64,000 nt of DNA from Drosophila pseudoobscura (taxonomy: Eukaryota; Arthropoda; Insecta; Diptera; Drosophilidae). The notes under the pieces were generated by a model. It did no database searches and had not been told where the DNA came from. It worked only from the letters and a program-made list of their open reading frames with translations. Both the position numbers and the translations under genes were made by a program. The stretch lies in contig NC_046681.1 in the NCBI RefSeq assembly GCF_009870125.1, positions 24,884,001 to 24,948,000 of the forward strand, given 5' to 3'. Positions 15,001 to 29,887 of this stretch are shown in pieces (positions within the stretch are counted from its first letter, which is position 1; every line of letters begins with the position of its first letter).

Positions 15001-18000
15001 GGGAATTGAGGACGGGCACGGCACGGCACGGCACGGCGCGGCACGGCTCTGGGACCGGCCTTTTTGACACAAAGCTGCTCTCGGCTCTCGGGATCCCAGT
15101 CCAGCTCTGGCCCTGGCCCTGGACGTGGACGTGAACGACGCGACGCGACGTTGACAAAAAACCCGCGGGACCGATCGTCCTAAATGCGCGCAGAAGCTGC
15201 ACAAAAACTCGCCAATCTTCACGTCTCCTCGCCCCATCACTGCTTTAACCAAAAATCTTACACTGAGGGAAAGAATGTACTTAGAACTCGAATTGTGTTC
15301 AATTGTTCAATTTGGAAAGCTTGACAGATCTTGAGCTTGAACTGATATTATTGATGCCCCAAGCTTGGGAGTTCCAATCATGAAGCAATGTCGGTACAAA
15401 GGAGTATTGATCTAGGCACTACAAGGCACATGTCCTTGCTCCCAGCTCCTTCCCCCTTTGCCCCTATTTCTCCCATTGCACCGCGATTCATTTCTTAAAA
15501 TACATGTCGTGTGCATGATAAGGCACATTGACGGGAGCTTTGCCGACTGGAGTTGCTTTTTCTGACTGCTTCCCAATTAAAATTCGCGCTTTCTCTTGTG
15601 ATTTTCTTTTTATTAAAATCATGGCTTACAAATCTCCTAAAATCTGTACTTAAATTTATCTTAAGAATTTCCCTTTGGTTGAACCTTAAACATAAACATA
15701 CCATATATACCATTTCTTATAGTACTCTTATATTCCTTGCTTAATGTTTGTTTCACTTTTCAACCAAAATTCTTCCAGTGTAGCTCTTTCCGTTTCTGGG
15801 CTTCTACCTGAATAGCAGTTTGTAACTTTTGTGTGGCTTGGGGCTTAAATGCCCCAACTCGTTATGCTTACCGCAGCAGCAGCAGAAGCAGCAGCAGAAG
15901 CAGCAGCCGCAGATAAGCAACTTGGGGACGACGTGGAGGAGCAGGAGGATGAGGTTGCAGGTTGGAAGAACCTGCATCACCACCACCAGTGGAAGCTGCC
16001 CCAATGCTTCACTTTGCATGCAAGACCCAAGATCCCTTCTACCCGCCGCAGGCTCTCATTTAATGAGTGTTGTCTGGGTCGGTCGCGAGTCTCGGACCGG
16101 GGATCGTTCTGGGTGCCGTCCTCCAGTGCCGTGTCGCTGACTGCATCATTTTAATAATATTGTTTACGTGACATTTGATTTATTATGAACTTTTCCTTTT
16201 GACAGATTATGTGGCGGCTTGACTCCATGCCAGTTGGCTACTGTTTCGGCCTGGTACGTCGCCGTGGCACGCACAGTCTCCGGGACTGGACCGACTGGAA
16301 CGACTCTTAATGGATCCGCGAATCAGGCTGGGAATTCTGAAGCAGCAGCTGCTGCTGCTGCCGAATCAATTAGACTGCCACAATTATCCCAAATTACATA
16401 AAAGGGCATTACATCAAGAAGGGACTAACAGATGAAACATTTTATGGAAGTTAAAGGATGCATTGATAAGCAAATATATATGAACAGAATTTAAATTGAA
16501 TGGCCCATAATGTTAAACCCATTTGGGTGTGCCATGAAAGGGAACGTTCTGGAATTGCTTTGATTATATTTCCAACCCTTCCAACACATAATTGCAACCC
16601 TTTATGGTGTGATTTTCCCTATTGAGACATGAAAATCATCCCTTGATAAATCGATAATGAAATTCATGATTTAAGATTGCATATGCATAGATGAAAGATA
16701 TGTCAAATGGTTGAAAGTGTGACAAAATATATGATAAATGTGTTTCAGATAGACAATATTTAGGGATGACTGGGAAGGGAGAGATGGGTGATTTCTATAG
16801 TAATTTAAGCCACACTTTGAGTACTATTTTAAGTCAATAATGTTATATATATTTGATAGAAAGACAGCCTCATCTTAACAAAAGATTAAATAAGATTCCC
16901 CCATTCTCTCCTCCCATTCCCCTCAAACTCCTTGTCTAATCTCAATAGCCCATATCTTTTTGAACTGCCGAACCGAAATAGTTTCATTTCCTTTAATTTC
17001 CAGTGATCAGCGTCAAAATTGATTCCCATAAAACTCCCCTTCCTTTTATGGCCAACGATTCGTCTTCCTGCACGGCCTTTTAACGCCTTTTTTTACGACT
17101 CCCAAAGACGAACGAATGAGGATGGAAAAAATTAATAGTTCTTGTCATTTGAAGCGACCAAAAATATAATTAAAAAACGTCTCAAGTGCCAGAGCTCTCG
17201 ATAAATCAGTTGGAGGCGACACAAACACCAGAATCGGCGAAACGGACGGATAAAAAGAGAACCAAAAACAGGCCAAGAATAAATGTTGGCCCAAAGCCAG
17301 GGCCCTACACCTACCTTCCACCTTCCTCATGTGATCCCCAATCCCCAGTTCTCCAGTTCTCGTTTGAATGTCGGGAAACGGCAGAAAAATGTTTTCAAAT
17401 TATAAGAGAAGAGACCTTTGCGTGGTGTAGTTTCTGGGGCTTAGGGTTTTTTTTTCGTTGTGTTTGGTCCAGGGCTCGTCTCTGATGATACTCGCATTCT
17501 GGTTCTCTGGGTCGGTGTTCCCTCTGCTTTTTTTATGTTGTCGTTTGATTCGTTACGATTATTTACAGAGAACTCGACAATGTCGTTTTAATTAAGAACC
17601 AGTTTATTTTTAGGTTTTTTTTCGGTGCGGTTCGGCTGGGTTCTGTTGTTTTTTTTTTTTCGCTTTCGGCCCATCGACATTTACAAATTAAATGGTGATA
17701 AGCAAAAGTTCTTCTTTTTTTTTTGGTGTGTTGGTGGGTGCTGCCCCTCTATCTTTCTACTAAATTTAATTATGCTGCATGCAACAGCCACAATCAAAGG
17801 CCGTAGCAGCAGCAAATGTGGCAGGGTGCCGTGGTGTGGCTATCGCTAAGACTTTAATCTTTATGGGTTATGAATGCACTCGAGTGGTTAGGCTCAATTT
17901 AAACAGCCATCGAGCTCAGAGCTCAGAGCTCTCCCTGCCTATCCTATGCCTCTGCGCTGGGGTTATTTACGATAGGCTGTCAATAATAATAGTCATAATA

Positions 18001-19140
18001 AACACACAATCGCTGTACCCTTATGGGAAGGTGTTGCACTCATGCGGCGAATGATCGTGCCTCGGTCGGTCGGTCGGTCCCTGGGTTCGTTTTAATATTG
18101 ACCGATTCCCCGATAATGTCATAAATGTGACAGCGATAAAAATCAACTCAATTTTGGTTGAGTCGCTGGATGTGCGTGTGGGGGGTGCTATGTATCTGCC
18201 TATCTCGCTCTCGGTTCAGATACAAGTCATACAGGTTGCTTGAGATACATGCAACAGAGAGATACAATTCAACTTCAAACTTGTTTACGCTTTACAGCGT
18301 TGGCAAATGTTTGATCGAAAGTCCCCGAGCATATATTGACACACTGATTAGGGTTCAACGGAAACATTGCCGCAGGCAGGAAGAAGCTTCGCCAAAGCCC
18401 AAAACCCCACAGACCCCACAGACCCCTCGTACTCCAAAGACCCAGAAAAAAGACAGACGACTGCCACACACTGACGACGGCATTTCAGTCATTTCCATTT
18501 CCATTTGCACTGCCATTTCCAATTTCAATTTTAGTCGAGAATCCCCGACATTTTATGCAAAATCAGACACGACTTTGCACTAAAAAAACCTAAACGAGAC
18601 CCTGAGAGGAGCGGCCCAGGGTGGCCCAAAGCCTGAAGTCTGGTTAGAGCTGCGTTTTAAAGACTGCGATTTGGGCATGCTCTTTTGGGTAGGGACAGCC
18701 AAGACAAGAAAAGGTACTTTAGGCGTAATGTGGCGATGCATTACCATTATAATGGAAACAAGGCAGAGAAACGAATTGTTGATGATAATGTTTAATGTAG
18801 GAATACAGTCCTACATATGAATACAATCCATTTTCTGTTGATCTAAAGAACTATTCTTGAAATTTTCAATTTAACCAGTAAGGAAGCAGCTACTCTTGAT
18901 GTTGTACAACCACTAAATTGACAATAATTGATCTTCAAAATATGATATACGAGTTTTACGAGTGTATTTCATCATTTTGGTATTGGTTTTTTCGATTTCT
19001 TATCGACCAGTCCATTTCCGTTTAATTGGACATCGATAAAGTAGAAAACATCTGTATATTTTAGGTAATAGCGATTGCTATGGGAGTACAAACTAAATTG
19101 TACCCAACTATAAGCTAATTGCTGTGTTTTGGTAAGCTGG
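9001..19140. other. Noncoding stretch, middle of the gene desert
   Basis: No gene is supported. The longest open frame, 9763-10317 on the minus strand, has no domain and is flanked by frames of similar size on the other strand, which suggests GC-rich noncoding DNA. Simple repeats include GGTCT/GGCCT units at 11170-11215, GCGGACA-type units at 12930-12980, a (GCT)n run at 13211-13230, (AG)10 at 14095-14115, CGGCA units at 15014-15045 and GGTC units at 18061-18080. A hydrophobic frame near 14750-14830 resembles a signal peptide but has no start codon or exon context. Confidence 0.6.
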
Positions 19141-19149
19141 CGGCTATGA

Positions 19150-19393
19150 AATTAAATAGAGCTCGACGGCAGGCAGCTTGAATTGTTACACAGCAGCCAG
19201 TTTTAATGGTCACAACGCAGACATGATTTAAAGTGTCATAGCAGCGAGTTTTAATACAGTCATAGCTGTCTTGTTTAATAGTTTCATACCTGCCATATTT
19301 TATAGTTCTTTGGCAGTCAGCTTCTATAATTTCATAGCAGTCAGCTTAAGGAATTTCATAGCAGCCGTATTACAGTCTCGTAGCAGCCATCTC
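19150..19393. repeat. Degenerate minisatellite, period about 24-25 bp
   Basis: About ten imperfect head-to-tail copies can be lined up. Each has a T/A-rich half (like TTTTAATAG) followed by a conserved half like TTTCATAGCAGTCAGC. The best-preserved copies lie at about 19320-19375. Copies differ by several substitutions and single-base indels, so the array is old. It has no coding potential that I can see. Confidence 0.75.
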
Positions 19394-22300
19394 AGCGCTC
19401 TACCGTTAAGCCTTGCTATTTTTCAAAGATCTTTCAACATTTAAGCTCACGGGTAAACCAAATATGCAAAATATCCCCACAAAATATCCCAACCATCCAC
19501 GTATATATGTATATATATTATTGGTCTGTCAACTATGGAACTAGCAACTGCATTTTGGCCAAATCATTTTAGATTATGTAAAAACAGGTGTAGCAAAAGA
19601 GTGAGCGTTTGGGGGAATATCTGTACAGACTGAGAATAAGTATGTACTATATGCATATACTTTATAGGGTCAAAGATGTATCCTGGTCAATTTGGTGCTT
19701 CGAACATAATTTCCTGTTCCCTTGTCCTTCTTTTCCACTGTTCCTGGAGACGGTAAGCCATGCATATGCAGATATATTGATCATTGTCAGTCATCTACCG
19801 CACGGTACAGTGAGGCACGGATTGCATGAATCCTCAGTACATGCCAACAACAACCTCTCTCTCTGCGTGTGAGTGCATCTGTGAGCATCTGGGGTGTGTG
19901 TGTGTGTACGACTGGTTAAGCGAATGGCGAGTGAGTGAGATTTCTGCGCATAGATTGAGCATTGAGCGAGCGAGCGGCAGGCAAAAGGAGGCAAAAAAGA
20001 GGGAAATAAATTGCTTTTTGCATAAAAGCTGAGCTGCGAGGAGGCCTCTCTGAGGAATCTCAGCATCCGAGAGGCTTCCAGCAAAGCGCGAAATTTCTCG
20101 TACGTGTCCAGTCCGCTGCCATCCCACAAAAGTTATGGAAGAGAAGAGGGTCTGTGGAGAATCGAGAAATATTTTGCGGCGTTGTTATCGCCGTCTTTGC
20201 ATCGCTGGAGCTTGGTGCTGGAGCTGGAGATGGAGCTGGAGCTTGGGGCTGTAGCTGGGGCTTAGGATGAGGAGAATGCGAAAATGCGACGCACAATTAA
20301 TCATATCGGAATATATTGCGCCCTTTGGTGGCATAAATCTCGGTGGGCTTAAAGCCCCGACTTAGCCCCCCCCCGGAAAGCCTGCGGAGGCTATTAAGAT
20401 GGCAAAAGGTTTTCGAGTTTGGCGGTAGAGAATTGCACATTTTAGCGCTTCACGCGCATGCGCAACAAATCGCTTGATTAGTTTCCTATAACAACCCAAG
20501 CCGATGCCGGTGCCGGAGACGGACCTTGGAGCTGGATGTTGAAGCTGAGACGAAAGATGGGTAGCTTCTCAAGCATGCCCAATTCCGGGCAACAGGAAAT
20601 AAGCTTAGCGAATGCAGTTAGCGAATGGTTCGGATCAACATTCCCATCTTATTAAAGTCCGTTTCGTAATGAGCATTCCCAGCTGCATTTCTGCAGGCCA
20701 TTTGCCAATTAAATGAAATTAAAGTCATATCTGGCAATTGGCAATCCCTCCATCTCCGCCTTCGCCCGCGCCTTGGTCTGATGAGGTGTCGCCACTGGGA
20801 CGCGTCATTAACCCCTTGCTTGCAGCATTCCCATGCCCCTCAAACGCCATTCACAAGTGCAGACTCTTCTAATTAAATTGTGGTTGGAACTTTTTAATTA
20901 AATTGCCGCGTAACACACTGACTGGCAGGCTTCCAACATCGCAATCGCCGGAAATAAATAGTTGGGGGCAGGGCATCTAGAATCGGAGGCAGTAATCATA
21001 TCCAGTGAAGCCTGACCCGACAGCTAATGAAATCAGTATTCGTATTGTGGAAATTTTGATAAGCAATGAACGCCTTACGTCCTTCTGGCATGGATAGAAG
21101 CTCCACAAATATGAGAGACGACTTTTTAAAAGGATTCAATGGATGGTTTCGATTTTTTCCTGAGAACTGTTAAGCCATCGATTCTTTATCGATTTTTTTG
21201 TCACTATCGATATTTAAAGTACTGTACTTTTGTGCCGTTGGTTTCTTAGCTTTCTGGGTGACAACTGTACAAATCTACGCTCCATCGAATGGCAGGCTCA
21301 AAACTATCTTTCACCTCTTTTCGAGTAGGAGATTCCGTTGTAGATTGCGTATACTACCCAATCTAGAATCAGTTTAAAATCTTGTAAAATAACAGCACGA
21401 GAAAACTTCGTCTATCCATAAAAAAGGCAACGTCTCCTTTGATAGAGAAAAGCCATAGTCATAGTCTTGCCACCATCTCTTGCCCCTTTCTGCTACTAAT
21501 CCGCCTCTCCTTTGACAATTCAAAGCTGATTCAGTGCATCATAAGCGGGGACAATATTGTTGCCTTTTATTGAACCAGCGAGACCATTCCCTGGCCAGGG
21601 AGTCGACCCAAAAGGAGACCGCAATTAAGTGCATATAAATTTTGTATTTTTACGATCGTTGGCCTTATAAAAAGCCCACTCTATGGGCACAGTCACCGTC
21701 ACAGCTGCCAGAGTTTCTCTCTCTCTCTCTCTCTCTCCCTCTGTCTTTCGGCCAGGCCTATTCCGCTGGGCTCTTCAATGGCATAAAGTGAGTCGATTTA
21801 TGCCCACGAATGCGAGACTGGAGAAAATATTAACCAACCAATGTTGGCGGACTGTCGGATATTTCCTAGAGAAGGGATACCCTCGGCTTATGACCCGATA
21901 TTTGTAGATTACTTGGGTATATGGCAGCAGGAGGTATTTCGTACACTTATTCACAAATTCCCATACACAAATTTCCCATAAGCGAAAGGATACACACGAT
22001 TTCCAATGACATTGTAAATCTATGTTTTCTAGTGCTAATTTTATTGATTAGAAACCAGTTTTCCTGTGGAACCACATTCAATGGAACCGCTATTCTTACG
22101 CTGTTGAAAATCTAAACATCCTACAGATGATCCTTCTTTTAGCTGCGGATTAACAAGAAAGATCATCCATCATGCATCCACATGGCCGGCATAAGTTCAT
22201 TCGATGTTCAAGGGTAAGTAAACGACTCGACACCCCAATGCAAGCACATCTTTTTCTGTTTTTCTATTGCTAATTAGCCGTGACATTGCCCTAACTGGTG

Positions 22301-25300
22301 TCTAGCTGCGGGCCACTGCCAATTTCAGAGGCATCGTTAACGCTAACCTGCGGTGAGTGGCCAGCCAGCCAGCCGGCCAGCCGGCAGTAGGGGACCAGAT
22401 CCAGATCCGCATGCAGATCCAGAAACCCCTTCTGAAGCTTATCTTAATTTTTGCATTTAATAACCGCATTGCCAGCAAAAACTGCCACTGGTCAGTGCCG
22501 GTCGGATCTGGGGACCTTTGGACAACGCTTCGCCGATCGCAACGGGCGGCCATTAAGCTTAATATGGCCAAGTAAATTCTTGGCCCAACTATGCAGAGGT
22601 GTGAAGAAAAGTGTCGACTTGTTAAGCCGCTCGCTCGCTCGCCGGCCAGCAGACATATAGCCGACATAGGGGGGTAGCGAGGGGATCGCCAGAGGATGAG
22701 CCAGAGAGACATTTCTCGGAACCGACGCGCGCGATTCGTGGAAGCAATAAATATAAGCGGTAGGTGGAGGCGAGCAGGTCGGCATTGTCCTTCATGTGTG
22801 TGTGGTGCTCTGTGGCTTTGCGAATGGGAATGGGGCAGCATACGTAATAAATTTTATTTATTTTTTTTTTTTGTTGCTGCACAAGGATATGTCGGCCAAA
22901 GGGCCCCATGCAGTACACCATGCCACACCGGGCTTCGTGCGACCCCCACACCCCACGCCCCGACGCCTTGTCGCACTCAATTAGTGAACGCGAGTCGCGC
23001 GCGTTTTTGGCGCGGCAAAAACCGTTTGATCCCCCAAGAGACGCGCTCTCTCTCTCTCTCTCCCTCTCTGAAACTTTACGAGTCTCGTGCGATTTTCTTG
23101 TTAAAGCAAAACTAACTAGACTGGTCCCCCACCCAAAGGGGGTCGCTTTTTGGTGCGCTGTCAACACTCGTTATTGTCTCTGCAGCAGCTCCAAAAATCT
23201 GACAAAAAAAAGGTGGAAATAATCATAAGTTGCCTATAAAGTGCCTGCTTAAACTTTGATGAGCTTAGACCCATAAACATTATAATGGTAGCTGCTCTAT
23301 AAAAAGCAGCTCGCAAATAAAATAAAAAGCTAAATTAAACCAAAAAATCCCGTGAAAGGAAATTCAATTTGTCTCGAATCGACCGAAGTCTGTGTACACT
23401 TTTTAATGGGTCTCTACGGCCATTCGAAGCGTTTGTTAAAAGCGAAATTTGCTTTTTAATTGATCCCCGGCAGCAGCAGCATTTTTTAATCATATTTAAA
23501 TTGAAAGTAATAATACGTACGCAAAGTGGTAGGACACTTAAAGTGCTAATACCTAAATCGGCTAGGAATTAGTATTAGCAGAGGGAAATCGATTTGGTCT
23601 CTAAGTGTTTCCGAAGGAAGTGAAAACTCTTTATAGATATTTAATTGGGCAGCAGTATTATTTTATGTACCACCAGCTATGAAAAACTCTCTCCCCAACC
23701 CACAAAAACTCCTTATCGTAGTCTGCAAGGATCAATTCCCCCGCTTACGTTTCCTGTGCTATGTATCCGTTGGGGAATTGGACATTGGACCCAGTACAGC
23801 TCCGCCAGATGAGGATCGCTTTCCTTGTACATCTTCACGGGTTTTGTGGCATAAATGGGAGCACTTTAAATAAAGGCTCCTCGTCTATATGGAGTCTTTC
23901 CTAGACCATCGTTTAAAATAAATGAATCTTTCAGCAGGATATCAGAGATAAACCTATAATTGTCATGTTTTTTTTTCAATATTTTGCAATATTTTTTTGC
24001 ATGAGACCAAACGATATTTTCCTTTGCGCTTTTGTAATTTTTGTTTTTAATTGGGTTGTTTCAATTTGTTCCGTTTTTTCCTTTACATTTATCAGTAATC
24101 GAAATCGCAACTATCGATAGTTTTTTCCATGAGTTCTTTAGCTTTTCAGGTGCCGGTAAGGCTGATACGCGTAGTCCGAGGGAATCCAAACACCAACACC
24201 AAATCTTGAGCATTCCCGACCCAGTTGGCTTGAAGAGTATTAATTGCTGATACGCATTTGGACGTGTATGAAATTCTTTGTTATTCATATTTAAATCGCT
24301 TTAAAATCGCATTAAAGTCGAACGACCAATTGAAGTGCTTCCATTTCAGATCGCCTAGATCGCTAGATCGCCATAGATGATGTCTGAGCATAAACTCGGT
24401 TGTTTATGGGTTTGAGCCGCCGCTTTCTTGGCCAAGTAGTGGTCTGGCCTTCGGTATCGGTATCGGTATCGGCCTCTGCGTCCGCCTCTGCTATCTGCGT
24501 GACCAGGTCTCTCCTCAGTCGATGCTGCCTCTAATCCAATGGCAATTAATTACATCGTTACACGCGCAGCCGCCAAACAACTTAATACAACATAAATAAT
24601 TGTCAAAATGTGCGGCCACAGACGCGCGAATTAGTCTTCATTATGTCAATAAATCTTGGCCAATTGCCGCAACCAGAGATCTCGTGTGCATGCCACCATG
24701 CCACCACTCCAAAAAAAGAACCAGCAAGAAAAACTTCTTTTACTTGGGCCTGGGGCAATTTTCTTATCAATATAAACGTTTTTCTTTTTTCTTTCTCTGC
24801 CAAAGGAAATGCCAATTGCCATATTGATGGATGGCTTAAGAGAGAGACATATAGAGAGGATACCAACGTTGGGTCTTTGGACAGGGGAGGCCACCATTTA
24901 TGGCAGTCTCCAAAGATGATTATGGTCATGACAACTTAATGATGAACGCTACTCTTCATGGGAACCTGATCCCCCGAACCCGAACCCGAACCCTAGTCTC
25001 TCTGGAAGCCTCTCAAGTCGCTGACCGAAACCGAAAAAAAACCTGGCAAATTTGCATAAAAATCAGCGCTGCCCGCCCTCCGTCCCGCCGATCGCGTTCT
25101 CTCCCATGTGACATTAACAAGCCACAAAAGGAAGCAGCCAGCCACTGTGATACGACAAAATTTTAATTAAAAGTTTAGTGGAGCGAGAGACACACGCCAA
25201 CGACAGCAGCCACCAGCAACAGCAACCAGCATTGGGGCCCAACAACAACTGTGGCACCACCAGATCTTCTGGGGCGCAATGCAACCGCAAAAGGTTGCTG

Positions 25301-25650
25301 AGGTAGAATGCCGTGCCAGGCCGGCCGGCCGGCCGGGGCCGTGCAACAAGTGTCAGGCAGGCAACATGGCTAACAAGCGTCAACGTCGCCGCTGTTCTTG
25401 TTGCTGTCTTGACACCCTATAGGAGTGGGGTACAGAGGATACATTTGAATGGAGGTATGTTTCACTGGAGGAAAGCTTCCTGCTTCTTCAACGACCACCT
25501 GCCTTTTAGGGACTATAATATCTGAATGAATATGGTATTCAACTTCTCCTCCAAGACCAATAAGAGCAGAGTATCACCATCGATTGGATCCATATTGGTA
25601 TAGCCAGATAGGCGAATAGGTGCGATAGATAGGTGCCTTATTTTTATAAG
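19394..25650. other. Noncoding stretch with short simple repeats
   Basis: No coding region is supported. Simple sequence includes GGAGCT-like units at 20205-20260, (TC)n at 21716-21736, CCAG/CCGG units at 22362-22384, (CT)n at 23046-23062, three GGTATC units near 24451-24470, three CCCGAA units near 24975-24993, and a GGCC run near 25320-25337. A TATCGAT core is present near 21180-21210. The open frames are short and mutually overlapping. Confidence 0.6.
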
Positions 25651-28600
25651 AGGTCATATACTTTTCCCTGCTGTGATTAAACCCAAACCAAACCCAAATT
25701 TTAGGTATCGCCTAGTCGTAATATCGAATGCTGTAAGCATCCTTACTTGTTTTGCTGTTGTTTTTGTCGCCGCCGCCATCGCCTGTCAGCAAACACACGC
25801 AAAAAGTAAATACAAAAAAAAACACTGCAACCAAAATAAAAACAAAAAAATAAAAAATTACGAGAAAAAAAGAGGTACAACAACATGGACGAGGTGTTAA
25901 GGTAAATATGCAAGCGCTTTACAACAAATTTTACATGCCGATGCAATAATTGAAAAATCATGTTGCCACACAAAACAAAATGTTGCAGCGCGCCCAAGCA
26001 ACATGTTGCTACACGATTATGTGCTTAGGCACCACCGACCCTCCCCCCAAAACACCCGCCAGGCACTAGCAGGAGGGAAGGTCAAACACGGAAAAACATG
26101 AAAGATGGAAAGAGATCTCTGGCTGCACTTTACAAAAAAAAAATGGTAAAAATGTTCGGAATCTGACAGGATTCTGGAGAGAGGAGGAGAATGAGTGGCT
26201 CTGGCAAATGCAAATCATGAAAGGCCACTCCATTGGGAATTTTTCAAGTAAAAGAGCGATGAACTCTTTGGTAATTACATTGGTAAAAAGGTTAAACGGT
26301 TACAGATCAAGATGAATCTGAGAATAAAAAGGAGGCACCCACTCCTATATAGTACTCCTTTTAAAGATAGGAGTAGTATAATAAAAAGAAGATAGGATGG
26401 TATGACCTGGTTATGGAATGATCGCCGTAGAGCATTCATAAATAATCGCATACATAGTTCGTTTTAGGAAACATCTTTCCATTATCCATCCTATAACTCA
26501 GTGCGGTTCTCTAGATCTCGATCAATCTAAATCTTAATGTATTGGACGTCATACAGATATGGGATTTCATATTTTAAAGAAGACGTTTCAAAACATAATC
26601 ATTTATAAGCCCAAAGTTTGGTAATACATATTATTACATGATCATTTAGTCTTCTATAATAATATTCTAAATCTTCTTAGAGAAAATTATTTCCAGCCAA
26701 AGAAAGGAAAAACTCAAACCTATTCCGATAAGATGTGATATGGTAATCCCTTACCAAAAGCTGCTCTAAGGAACTACTGATAAATACCTATAAGTAAAAG
26801 AGAAATTCTGCCTCTCTCAGATTATTTCTTTGATAAAAGAAATTCATAAAATATTAATGCTGTTTTTATGACTCATTTGTACCATTTTTTAAAACAATAT
26901 TTCTTCACCAATTCTATCAGAATTCCTCGAATAATTGGCTACATTTTTCTTGTTAGTCCTCTCAGAATTGAGTAATCCTTATTCTCAGCGGGCCTTTGGG
27001 GTCCGACACCGTCTTTGTTTGTTTTGCGATTTCCCCAAGCGGATTGCCCAGATGTGCATCAACAATAATGCTCTGTTTTGCCTCAGCTTCAGCTTCAGAT
27101 CCAGATACAGTTTCAGATGGAAGGGAAGGGAGAGCTTTGGGCCCTACAAGAATGGCAAACCGCAGATCGACACGTACATAAATAAATAAAAATCTGTATG
27201 TTTGTATATTCACACCGCAGCGGAAGCTGCTACTGCAACAGCGGCAACAGTGGCAGCAGCAACATCAACAATCGTGCAACAAACAGTTGAAACAACAAAC
27301 ATTGGAAGCCGCCACCGCAGTCTGTTGTGGCTGCAATGCCGCTGCAATTGCCACTGATCGCGTCGATTCAATTAGTAATTCTAAAAAGCGGCAAGCGACG
27401 TCTTTTGCATCTTAATGAGTATTGTTTGCTGTTGATGTTGCTCCTGCCACTGACACAGCCCCTGCAACTGCTGCTACAGCTACTGGAGTACTGCTGTTCC
27501 TGCCGCATAGCACATTTGTGTTTGTTGTTGCAATAACATTTGTTCATAACAACAAGAAACAGAGACAGGCCTTGCTTTCCAGGGCAAGTTTTTCCAATTG
27601 CCGGCACTGCACTTTTCATGCCCAAATGCAGTTGTTGCTGCTGCTGCTGTGATTGTTGCTGCTGCTGTTTCTGCTGCTGCTGCGTCTGTTGCACGTTGAC
27701 TACTATTTTTGTCATTGCCGTCGCCAATGTCCCCACAAACACAGCCACGCACTCGTCGGGCAACATGTTTGCGCGTTCGTCTCCGGCTCCGGGCCTTTTC
27801 CACAGAAAATGTAATTACAGTGATTTAATTTTGATACCCCTTTTTTCCAGAGAGTACAAGAGTATATTTTTAGTAGAGTTGTCGAGTTTTGACGATATGG
27901 CGATGATGTTTGTACGATTTGAACCTTGCAAACCGAATCAATGTTTTCCGCATCATCAAAGAGGGGTTTAAGATATCTATGTATATGAATCCCAGATGGA
28001 ACCATCTATCGGTCGTAATATTGTCTGCCTTTCATCATTAGGAGACCTTCACTTGTAACTGTTAGATGTCGCAATATTATACGAATCCTTTAGATCAATG
28101 CGAATGCTCCGAAGATCGAGATTGCTTAAGACCGTGGTCCCTCTGTACTCTATCTCAGGTTAATCGTAAAAGACAGCCAGTAAAAGCCAGAATTTTATAG
28201 ATATTCCTCTCCTTTCTGGTTGAGTTATGCTATTAGCTACAGATCTACCAAAGTTTATTATAATAGCTGGATCAACTCCTTCGAAATCCTTTTCTTTCGC
28301 TAGGTTCTAGGCAAAGGCTTCCAAGTAGGAGGTATCCTAACAGTTGTTAGGTTCCTCTGTAGCCTTCATACTCGTTTTCCTTTTTTGTTCTCCAACATTT
28401 ACTTCTATTGCAACTGCTTCTGAGACTGCTCTGCTGGCCATTTCTGTACGTGCATTACAAACTTGGCTCAAATTAATTCTTCAAGCCCAAATGCGCTCTC
28501 TTACCCGGTCCAAAGCTAATCAAACTTTAATCAATGCGGCATTTTGATGCGACATTGCTGCTGGCTGCTTTTTATCCTCTTTCCTTTGGTTTTCTCTTCT

Positions 28601-29880
28601 TTTTCCTTTTTTTTGTAGCCAGTTCCATAGTTGGAACGATGGGAAAATATGCGGCATTGACTGAGAGGAAATCTCTGCCAGGCACAGCCAAGAAATTGTT
28701 ATTAATCTGGAATGGTCATATACTCGAACTCGTATAAAGGAAATTATATGATCGAACCGCTTAGTGGAATACTTTAAATGCTTTCCAAGTCGTTTCGATA
28801 TTTGTTAAAAGCTGCAATCAATTAGATATTGTTGGTTTTGATATGATAATTGGATACAGCAATGGGTAGTATTTTTTATAGGTACCGTACACACTTTCAG
28901 CTGTATCATTTAGATCAGCAATCTTCAGAGTATAGTACATATTTTAGTCAAACTTTTAATTGTTTGAAAACACAATGAGAAACAATTATTTGAGTGTCCC
29001 AATTTTTATTGAATTTTGAACTTTGACGTAACGAAAGTTTTTAATAGCGTGCCATACGAAATACGGGTACATACATATTGTAATTAAATACCTGTACCTA
29101 CTCATTATTGCATTTGATATATGATCATTTATGGTTCACACGTCATGCCTGACTAATACCCGTCTTCCTAAATCTGACATTCTGGTAGGGCACATTTGTT
29201 AAGCGACATTGATTGGCTGTACAAATTATCCGTAAGTGAAAGGACACAATCGTTTCGATTTATACGTAACCCTATCCCAACTAGCATTGGTCTGATATCT
29301 ATTCTTCGACAACGTCCCACGGACGCACAAGCGAAATGTGCAAAAGAGAATGCCAGCAAATCCAGAAACAAAATACATGCGCGTGAGTGATCGTGGGACG
29401 ATGCTCATCGATTCAATCTCCGCTTAAAACATTATTTTGTATAGGAAACTTTTACAGTTCTACCCTATAAGATCAATTGTACTCCTTCCAGAGCCTAAAT
29501 ATGACTGAAGAAGTCGGGAGGTTTCAGGTTTCCTATATAAATATTATGCTGAATGAAGAGTATTTGCTCAGCAGCTTCCTAAAAAAGACTAAATACATAT
29601 GTATTCATTTACTACATTTTACTGAACTTTGCCGCGTTTTTAATCGCGTATAATTTCATATTAGTATATAAAAAGATTAAAAGCTACAGATAATAACTGC
29701 AATGATCGACTGCTTTACACCTCGTAAACAGTCTTTAAAAGTTTCGACATAATACCAAACAGACTTTGGTGTAGGAAGGAATGAACTTTCAGAACATCCA
29801 ATAGACTTTCATAAAATGCAAATCCTGTAGTAATCATAATCTACATGAGCATTAAATTACCCATACAACAGGCTGATAAT
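25651..29880. other. Noncoding stretch upstream of the P450 pair, with CAA/CAG-rich island
   Basis: No gene is supported. A CAG/CAA-rich island at about 27210-27720 gives glutamine-rich (minus) or leucine/cysteine-rich (plus) open frames, as expected from triplet repeats rather than a gene. TGCAACA/TGTTGCA words recur at 25920-26010 and 27240-27300. The stretch 26.1-26.9 kb and 27.9-29.88 kb is AT-rich and featureless apart from short direct repeats. Part of the last few hundred bases should be regulatory DNA for the first P450 gene. Confidence 0.55.
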
Positions 29881-29887
29881 ATAAGCA

